From NCBI GenBank assembly GCA_045594645.1, contig JAZNYY010000089.1:1-18539 (forward strand): a stretch of DNA of 18,539 nucleotides, given 5' to 3'. The notes under the pieces were generated by a model that saw only the letters and a program-made list of their open reading frames with translations, had not been told where the DNA came from and made no database searches. The position numbers were made by a program, and so were the translations under genes. Origin of the DNA: Fimenecus sp045594645 (lineage in GTDB: Bacteria > Bacillota > Clostridia > Oscillospirales > Acutalibacteraceae). The stretch's first letter is position 1. Each line of letters begins with the position of its first letter. Positions 12,655 through 18,539 of this stretch are shown here, piece after piece.

Positions 12655-13374
12655 TTATAATCTTCCTGCGGCGGCTTTGTCGAGGAATATGTGCACATTG
12701 GGGTGAAGCTGAAGAACTGATGCGGGGCAGGCGGGGGTAATATCGCCGTTTACCATGCCGTAAATTGCGTCCTGCTTGCTTCTGCCGGTTGCAATCATAA
12801 TTATCTGCTTTGACTTCATAATTGAAACTGTGCCCATTGTAAGCGCATAGTGAGGCATTGTGTCCTCATCAAAATAAACAGAGTTTGCGTCGATTGTGCT
12901 CTGGGTAAGTCTTACTTTAAATGTGCCCTTTGTGAATTTGTTTGCGGGCTCGTTAAAGCCAATGTGACCATTTCTGCCAACACCCAAAAGCTGAATGTCA
13001 ATTTTCTTTTCAGTAATTAAATCGTCATAACGCTGACATTCTGCGTCTGCATCTTCTGCATTGCCGTTTAAGAAGTTAACATTTTCTTCTTTAACATCAA
13101 TCTGATTGAAAAGATTTTCGTGCATAAATGTATAATAGCTGTTTTTGTCGCTCTGTGGCAAATCGCAGTATTCGTCAAGGTTAAAGGTTGTAATATCCTT
13201 AAAGCTCACCTTGCCACCTGTATACGCCTTAACAAGATGATTGTATGTAGGGATTGGTGAAGCACCCGTTGCAAAGCCCAAAACTGAATTTGGTTTTTCG
13301 TTAACCTGCTCAACAATCATATTTGTAACTGCCGCACCGATTTGCTCTGCATTATCAAAAATATGAAGAATCAT
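12655..13374 (-). CDS. nagB: Glucosamine-6-phosphate deaminase
   Basis: NagB converts glucosamine-6-phosphate to fructose-6-phosphate and ammonia, the step that passes amino sugars into glycolysis. The 239 residues match the short Firmicute form near 240. Visible are GFATGASPIPTY (33-44), FNLDEY with the catalytic Asp67, GVGRNGHIGFNEP (131-143) with His137 and Glu142, and ALTMGTVSIM near 180. E. coli has Asp141 where this protein has Asn135 (RNGH). As I recall, this is normal for Firmicute NagB such as that of B. subtilis. GAGGTG lies 6 bases before the ATG. The gene is alone on its transcript. nagA or a sugar PTS is not in the window. Confidence 0.96.
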   Translation of the reverse strand: MILHIFDNAEQIGAAVTNMIVEQVNEKPNSVLGFATGASPIPTYNHLVKAYTGGKVSFKDITTFNLDEYCDLPQSDKNSYYTFMHENLFNQIDVKEENVNFLNGNAEDADAECQRYDDLITEKKIDIQLLGVGRNGHIGFNEPANKFTKGTFKVRLTQSTIDANSVYFDEDTMPHYALTMGTVSIMKSKQIIMIATGRSKQDAIYGMVNGDITPACPASVLQLHPNVHIFLDKAAAGRL

Positions 13375-13415
13375 TTTTCACACCTCATTGCTGATTTAAA
13401 ACTTATCGAGCTTTT

Positions 13416-13443
13416 ATTTTATCATATTATGGAAAAATTGCAA
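13416..13443 (-). promoter_or_regulatory. Possible promoter of nagB
   Basis: On the - strand TTGCAA (13438-13443), a 16-base spacer and TAAAAT (13416-13421), with TG one base upstream of the -10 box. No clear NagR/GntR-type operator was recognised. Confidence 0.42.
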
Positions 13444-13445
13444 TA

Positions 13446-13482
13446 GAAAAACGGAAACATTTGGATTTTTCAAACATTTCCG
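13446..13482 (-). terminator. Terminator of the mannosidase-transporter operon
   Basis: TTTCCG (13477-13482) pairs with CGGAAA (13452-13457), with further partly mismatched pairing inward. On the - strand it is followed by TTTTTCTATTG. It lies 7 bases after the stop of the zinc-ribbon gene. Confidence 0.6.
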
Positions 13483-13489
13483 CTTTCTT

Positions 13490-14158
13490 TTATTCTTCTT
13501 TTTCGTTTTTAGGATTTAGCTTTTTGTCAACATATTTATGTAAACCACCAACTGACATATATGTTGTCAAAACTAAAGTTATACCAATCGAATGGCTAAA
13601 ACCATTTACTATGGGCAGACAACTTAACGCAAAGCAAACAATTAAATTTACATAGTGAAATATTCTGTTTCGCATTAATGCGTTTTTGCCAACTGAAAAT
13701 AGTGAAGATATAATTTCAGTCAGAGAAAATATAATTATACAAGCAATTAAAACGAGTGTGCAAAAATACGCTTTGTCTGACAACCACATATCTAAATTCA
13801 TACCGTTATCAGTATTTGTCACAGTTCCAATTATTGACTTTATAAGTGTAATCAATGAAATATTAGTGATTTCTAAAGTCTCGCGGTTCATTTGTGTGTA
13901 TATTGGTAAACACATCCAGAGAAGTGGCGAGAACATCATCACAAAACGGAAAATCTGTTCTTTACCGCCGAATGCAGAGGTCTTGATATTGTTGAGAACT
14001 TTATCAACTGCCGCTTGCTCACGCATTGCTCTTTCGTGGTCTTCTTGAAGTCTTTTGTCAAGGTCATAATACACAAGATTTGTGTTGCACTTGGGGCAGG
14101 TTTGCTTCATATAAAATGGAGATAATTTCTCATTGCATTTTGGACACTTATTACTCAT
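13490..14158 (-). CDS. Zinc-ribbon membrane protein, function unknown
   Basis: From the ATG at 14158 the protein has 222 residues. A double-CxxC zinc ribbon (CPKC at 5-8 and 21-24) is followed by a charged, probably helical linker (about 30-65). Four hydrophobic segments (about 70-88, 130-152, 166-184, 188-205) and a lysine/glutamate-rich tail complete it. The start at 14158 is preferred over an upstream ATG at 14218 because GGAGGTG (14165-14171) sits 6 bases before it and the protein then begins MSNKCPKC. It overlaps the end of the transporter gene by 8 bases, so translation is coupled. I do not recognise a family with a known role; a regulatory or accessory part beside the transporter is only a guess. 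Confidence 0.78.
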   Translation of the reverse strand: MSNKCPKCNEKLSPFYMKQTCPKCNTNLVYYDLDKRLQEDHERAMREQAAVDKVLNNIKTSAFGGKEQIFRFVMMFSPLLWMCLPIYTQMNRETLEITNISLITLIKSIIGTVTNTDNGMNLDMWLSDKAYFCTLVLIACIIIFSLTEIISSLFSVGKNALMRNRIFHYVNLIVCFALSCLPIVNGFSHSIGITLVLTTYMSVGGLHKYVDKKLNPKNEKEE

Positions 14159-15608
14159 TAGTAGCACCTCCCGAAACCTGTGCCGAAAGAACAGTTCTGC
14201 GTTCTGCCATTTCTTCACGAACTTGGCGGAGCTTGTCGCCTGTCAAATCATACCAAATGTATGGAATAAGCGGAAGAAGTCCTAAAATAGCGGGGGCTAA
14301 TGTGAACATACCCCAGATGAAGAAATCTGTCTGCTCATAAGCCTTTATTGCAACGCCCGTGGTTTCGTCAAATGAAAGACCAATCAGCGCCATAAGTGCC
14401 GCACCGATTGCACTTGATAGCGAGCCTGTAAGTTTGCCTACAAATGTGAGTACCGAGAAAGAAACACCCTCGTTTCGCTCGCCGGTTTTCCATTCCATAT
14501 AGTCAATTGTGTCGCCAATCATTTCGGTTGGTATAACCATATTAATGGTGTTGAAGAAGGTGAAAAGAAGATTTTGTACCATAAGTAAGGGTACAACGAC
14601 CCAAAGGTTTGTAAAGCACTTCATACCAACAAGGAATACGATTGAGCCCATAATAAGTCTTGCAAAGCCATTTAAGAAGATAATCTGGCGGTTGTCAAAT
14701 TTCTGCTTGATTTTTGGGATAAGCAGATATGTAACAAAGCCTAAAATTGTACCGGGGAGTGCAATGACAATTGTCAGAGAGTTCATTTGCACAACTTCTG
14801 AATAGTAGTAGGTCTGGAAGAATCCGCCCACACCACTCACGGCTGCAAGTACATTACCGATAACAATTAAAAGTAAAGGCTTGTTTCTTACAAGAGCCTT
14901 AAATCCGTCAAGTACGCTGGGCTCTTTAACTGTCTGCACAACTCTTTCTCTTGTGCAGATACCCGACATTGAAAACAGAGCCATACCCAATGTGCCTGAA
15001 ATCACAGCCATAAGCAAGAATACTTGTGAAAGTGAAAGAGGAATTGACCTGTTGTTGCTTAAATCCATAAGCACCACGAGAATGGTGTTTGAAAGTCCGC
15101 CGATAAGTCCCGAAACAAAGCGGGCAGAAGAAATTACTCGCGTTCTGTCAGAGGGTGAGGGGCTTATTGCCGCGCTCATTCCCCAAAATGGCACATCACC
15201 GAGGGTGTAGAATAATTCCCAAATGAAATAGGTGACGAACATATAAATGATTTTTGCCGTAGTTTCTGCCGCGTCGCCTAAGATTTGCGGACCTGCAAAA
15301 AGCATTATCGTTGCAAGCCCCAAGGGAATGGGAATTATGAGCAGATATGGGCGCAATTTGCCATATCTTGTTCGTGTTCTGTCAATAATTGAGCCCATAA
15401 GCGGGTCGTTGATTGTGTCCCAGATGCCTAAAAACAGCATCATTGCAGATACTGCACCAAAGGGAACGCCGAATACCTTTGTAAAGAAAAGTGAAAGATA
15501 ACTGCTTGAAATTATGTTGTAGCCAAAGCATTGACCTGCGTTTGCAATTCCGTATGCGAGAGTTTCTTTGACGCCGACATAACGAATATCGCCTTTATTT
15601 TCAGCCAT
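14151..15608 (-). CDS. GPH (MelB-type) glycoside cation symporter
   Basis: A 485-residue integral membrane transporter of the glycoside-pentoside-hexuronide:cation symporter family in the major facilitator fold. About 12 membrane segments are visible. Family marks are the N-terminal KETLAYGIANAG, then GIWDTINDPLMGSIIDRTRTRYGKLRPYLL (about 62-91; key residues D64, D68, PLMG, DRTRTR, GK.RP), and in the second half DTIDYMEWKTGERNEG. These motifs form the cation and sugar binding and gating parts in MelB-like carriers. It lies 6 bases after the GH38 gene, whose last codons contain its ribosome binding site AAGGAGA (15618-15624). It probably takes up mannosides or mannose released by, or destined for, that enzyme. 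Confidence 0.93.
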   Translation of the reverse strand: MAENKGDIRYVGVKETLAYGIANAGQCFGYNIISSSYLSLFFTKVFGVPFGAVSAMMLFLGIWDTINDPLMGSIIDRTRTRYGKLRPYLLIIPIPLGLATIMLFAGPQILGDAAETTAKIIYMFVTYFIWELFYTLGDVPFWGMSAAISPSPSDRTRVISSARFVSGLIGGLSNTILVVLMDLSNNRSIPLSLSQVFLLMAVISGTLGMALFSMSGICTRERVVQTVKEPSVLDGFKALVRNKPLLLIVIGNVLAAVSGVGGFFQTYYYSEVVQMNSLTIVIALPGTILGFVTYLLIPKIKQKFDNRQIIFLNGFARLIMGSIVFLVGMKCFTNLWVVVPLLMVQNLLFTFFNTINMVIPTEMIGDTIDYMEWKTGERNEGVSFSVLTFVGKLTGSLSSAIGAALMALIGLSFDETTGVAIKAYEQTDFFIWGMFTLAPAILGLLPLIPYIWYDLTGDKLRQVREEMAERRTVLSAQVSGGATNE

Positions 15609-15614
15609 AACTAT

Positions 15615-18539
15615 TTATCTCCTTCCCTTATTTCTGTCGCGGAGTGCCCCGCCCTTATCGTTAAGACGGTGCACGCGTTTGCTGTTTATGTATGTGAGCT
15701 TTTCGCGGGCATTCATCTTGTAATCGAAATATCTGCCCTTTATGTTGTCATAAAGTTCTGTTGCAAGTGCGCAATTGCGGTCATCACTACTTGCTGTGAT
15801 TGCAAGAATAAGAATATCGCGGTCAACGGGCAGAGTAATTGCGTCACCCTCAGTTTCAAATTCAACATTCCAGAAGAATAACTGCTGACATTTTGCGTCA
15901 CCATTGTCATTGTGAGAATGTGTGAATTCATAACCTAACTTGCCGTCTTTAGTGAATGCAACTTCTTTAAAATCGTATAAATCCCAACCTGCGTAGTATT
16001 CACGGATGTCGTTTACCTTAGCCGAATTTCCGCCGATTGTAATATATTTGTCACCGTTGAGTGAAGCTATAAGAAGATTGACTTTCTTTGTATTTTCGGG
16101 GAGAGCGATTGTCTGCCCTCCGCAAAGAATTGCCTTGTCAGAAAGTGTAAACTTTACACCGCCAACATAAACCGTGTCGGGACAAATTTCTTTAGGAATT
16201 GTCTTGTCGATTACGGGAAGTGTTGATTTCGGTGCATCATTTGTTGAATAAGCATCAATATTGCCTGCAAAATCAACCGCCTTTGAATTATCTTTAATGT
16301 TGGCGGATTTAACCGTAAGTGCAAAAGAACGGATTTCATATGGCTTTAAGTCGAAAACAAGCTTGCCGTTTTTGATTTCAACATCGTCGATATGCTCTTC
16401 TGAAGCATAGATTTCTCTCGCACTCAAAATCGGTGTGCAAAGTGAGAATTCAACATTTTTCTGTGCTTTTTTCTCGCCCTCGCCAATGCGGATAACAATT
16501 TCGTCGCTGTTTTCAGCCTTTTTCATTGCGCGAAGTATTGCGTTGCCGGAAAGACTTGCGAATGAGATTTCACCGATTTTAGCACCCTCGTGCTTTGAAC
16601 AGATAAATGATGCCATTGGCATTACAAAGTTTCTCGCTTCGCGTTGTGTGCCGTGACCAACTGCGCCCTCGTGTGAGTAAATCGCATAAGAATAACGGTT
16701 AAGCCCCAATTCCATCATTGATTGCATACTGTCAACGCGGTAATTCTTGAGGGGAGTGTGCATAAGAGTAAGGCGAAGGGTGTTATTGTCAAATTTATCC
16801 CAACCGTATTTGCATTCGCTGATTACCGAAACACCGAATTCACCGCTTTCATCGGTGATGTCAGCCCATTTCTGTGCAGGCACTTCAAAAAGCTTTTCAG
16901 TCATATTTCCGCGCTTGATTGCGCCAAGCCCCAAATCGTATGTTGCAACGGGGCTTTCAGCGGTAAAGCAGAAAATTTCTTTTGCGGCAGAGCAGGTGCT
17001 TCGCCATTCGGTTTCGTCATAAACCTCAACAACCTTGCCACCGCGGGAGAGTGCTACAATTGAAGTAAAAGTGCTGTCTTTGTAAGTCTTTACAATCTTC
17101 ATTGCAACACGGCAAACGCCCTCTTCTATTACTTCGATGGACTTAACTCGTGGTGAGTGCTGTGGCTCGCGGTTGAGTTCTTCAAAATTTAATTCCCAAG
17201 CGGGCCAATCCTTACTGCCGTTGTAGTCAAAAATACCCGTATAAATCGGCTTTTTAAGAATTTCTTTCTTTAATTCCTTATCAAAAACTGAACGGATATC
17301 GCCGTTGCTGTTAAATGTAACCTTGTATTTTTCATTTTCAAGCCCGTGAATTGATGCTTTCAGCGGAGTTGAAACTCTTGCGCGCTTGCTCTGAATGTCA
17401 AGAAGCTTATAGCCCATGGGTGCAACTGTTACATATACGAGAATAACTGAATGAGTGGCAGTATTTTCGATAACTTGAGTGGGCAATTCGTTGCCGTCGC
17501 TGTCAAATGCCGCCATATTCTTGTAACGAAGCTTTGCGGGGATTGTAATTTTCACAACACCGGTTCTTTCGTATTCCATAGGGTTGTTGATTATTACGGG
17601 AATTCCCTTAACTGCCGAGGTGTCAATGAGTGAGGCAATATTTTTTACTGCGCCCTCATATTCGTTTGTGAATTGGTTAAGCGACATTGCGTAATCGTTC
17701 CAACTGCGACGGTAAGCACGCTGAACCGATGTTCCGGGCAAATCGTCGTGGAATTGGTGAGCAATAACCCTTTTCCAAGCCTTTGTAAGTGCTTCTTGAG
17801 GATATTCAAAGCCAGCAAGTGTCATAGCCGCAACACTTGCACGCTCTGCCATATCGGCGATTTCTTCGTTTCTTCTGTTCCAACGCTTGCCGATTGCACG
17901 AGATGTGTATCCGCCAACTGCGTGATTTGTCATAACAAGCTCGTTGTTCCAAACGGGTAATTTTTGCTTGATATCTTCGGGCAAAGCATCAATATCGTGG
18001 AATATTTTGTCAGCAGGAGCAGATAATACCTCTGTGTCGTTTGTATCATTATTTTTGATTTCATCGCAAACTGTTTTAACAGACTCCTCTTTTGGTGCAC
18101 CTCCGCGGTCACCAACGCCGTGGAATACTGCGGTTAAAGGCAGGTCATATTGCTCGTTTTCAGTAAGCTTTTTCTCTATAACTTCGTTGTTTCTTACTTT
18201 TTTCAAGGTTTTATCGTATGCGCCGGGGTTTGTGTTGCCATAGACAAAATTGCCGTCAACACCATACCACTTACCAAGGTCAAAGGGTATGCCGTAAGCC
18301 GAGCCCCAAGAAAGCTTTTGTGTTGTGAAGCCCTTAAGGTTTGCGTGGTGCATAATTGAGGGCAGGGCATAACCAAAGCCAAAGCAGTCGGGCAAGAAAA
18401 TATCACAGCTTCGCTTACCGAAATTTTTCTCAAAATAATTATTACCGAGAAGAATGTTTCTGAAAAGCGCCTCGGGTGAGGGTACATTAACATCGCCGTT
18501 TTCAAATGCACTACCGCAAACATTCCATTTGCCCTCTGC
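15615..18539 (-). CDS. GH38 alpha-mannosidase, N-terminus cut by window edge
   Basis: The frame stays open to the right edge, giving 974 visible residues; a TTG at 18395 is inside the gene. The segment GKWNVCGSAFENGDVN is the usual GH38 stretch upstream of the active site. It leads to FLPDCFGFG with the predicted nucleophile Asp51 (fragment numbering). GFTTQKLSWGSAYGIPF, GVGDRGGAPKEE and NHAVGGYTSRA follow, then AHQFHDDLPGTS with histidines 261 and 264, one a likely zinc ligand. The C-terminal two thirds are the beta-sandwich domains of the family. The N-terminal HTHWD-type zinc site lies outside the window, probably with 50-200 further residues. No signal peptide can be judged. With the adjacent GPH carrier it most likely trims alpha-mannosides in the cytoplasm. 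Confidence 0.94.
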   Translation of the reverse strand, partial: AEGKWNVCGSAFENGDVNVPSPEALFRNILLGNNYFEKNFGKRSCDIFLPDCFGFGYALPSIMHHANLKGFTTQKLSWGSAYGIPFDLGKWYGVDGNFVYGNTNPGAYDKTLKKVRNNEVIEKKLTENEQYDLPLTAVFHGVGDRGGAPKEESVKTVCDEIKNNDTNDTEVLSAPADKIFHDIDALPEDIKQKLPVWNNELVMTNHAVGGYTSRAIGKRWNRRNEEIADMAERASVAAMTLAGFEYPQEALTKAWKRVIAHQFHDDLPGTSVQRAYRRSWNDYAMSLNQFTNEYEGAVKNIASLIDTSAVKGIPVIINNPMEYERTGVVKITIPAKLRYKNMAAFDSDGNELPTQVIENTATHSVILVYVTVAPMGYKLLDIQSKRARVSTPLKASIHGLENEKYKVTFNSNGDIRSVFDKELKKEILKKPIYTGIFDYNGSKDWPAWELNFEELNREPQHSPRVKSIEVIEEGVCRVAMKIVKTYKDSTFTSIVALSRGGKVVEVYDETEWRSTCSAAKEIFCFTAESPVATYDLGLGAIKRGNMTEKLFEVPAQKWADITDESGEFGVSVISECKYGWDKFDNNTLRLTLMHTPLKNYRVDSMQSMMELGLNRYSYAIYSHEGAVGHGTQREARNFVMPMASFICSKHEGAKIGEISFASLSGNAILRAMKKAENSDEIVIRIGEGEKKAQKNVEFSLCTPILSAREIYASEEHIDDVEIKNGKLVFDLKPYEIRSFALTVKSANIKDNSKAVDFAGNIDAYSTNDAPKSTLPVIDKTIPKEICPDTVYVGGVKFTLSDKAILCGGQTIALPENTKKVNLLIASLNGDKYITIGGNSAKVNDIREYYAGWDLYDFKEVAFTKDGKLGYEFTHSHNDNGDAKCQQLFFWNVEFETEGDAITLPVDRDILILAITASSDDRNCALATELYDNIKGRYFDYKMNAREKLTYINSKRVHRLNDKGGALRDRNKGRR

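Noticed and set aside
14159..14218. Twenty-residue extension of the zinc-ribbon protein
   Set aside because: It overlaps the transporter gene deeply and lacks a good ribosome binding site; GGAGGTG serves the ATG at 14158.

Overview
The window reads as a chromosomal segment of a gut-type Firmicute. The protein sequences look most like Clostridia of the Oscillospirales/Ruminococcaceae sort. The basis for this is the clostridial-looking EF-Tu and EF-G, the topoisomerase IV pair with an HGDAAIYE motif, the small DUF896 and DUF1653 proteins, strong AAGGAG-type ribosome binding sites and a moderate-to-low GC content. This placement comes from reading the proteins, not from a search.

Layout, left half (+ strand). 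The end of the str operon comes first: fusA, cut by the left edge, then tuf with its own promoter and a strong terminator. A 440-base gap follows, filled with short palindromic and heptad repeats. Next is a two-gene operon of DUF896 and DUF1653 proteins. After it come the two subunits of a type IIA topoisomerase (B at 4152-6137, A at 6619-8859). A roughly 470-bp cassette flanked by inverted repeats separates them and carries a frameshifted four-helix-bundle (S23/IVP-like) gene. A membrane-anchored hypothetical protein (8991-9797), secG and a tRNA-Lys(UUU) complete this half. The 3' end of the tRNA is duplicated 195 bp downstream, which looks like an integration scar.

Layout, right half (- strand, read from right to left). 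A three-gene operon holds a GH38 alpha-mannosidase (cut by the right edge), a GPH/MelB-type sugar cation symporter and a small zinc-ribbon membrane protein. After a terminator, nagB has its own promoter and terminator. A second promoter then drives an HSL-family alpha/beta hydrolase overlapping a fructosamine-kinase/APH-like kinase. A bidirectional terminator at about 10570-10630 separates this kinase from the convergent tRNA side.

How it fits together. The right half suggests use of mannose-containing glycans (mannosidase plus symporter) and amino sugars (NagB), consistent with host- or yeast-glycan feeding. The left half is translation and DNA-topology housekeeping. The least ordinary material is in the gaps: (1) the inverted-repeat cassette wedged between the topoisomerase subunit genes, with relatives of its ends elsewhere in the window; (2) five TGTAGGG-type palindromic units; (3) the tRNA-Lys 3'-end duplication with an extra inverted T-arm copy between the two direct repeats.
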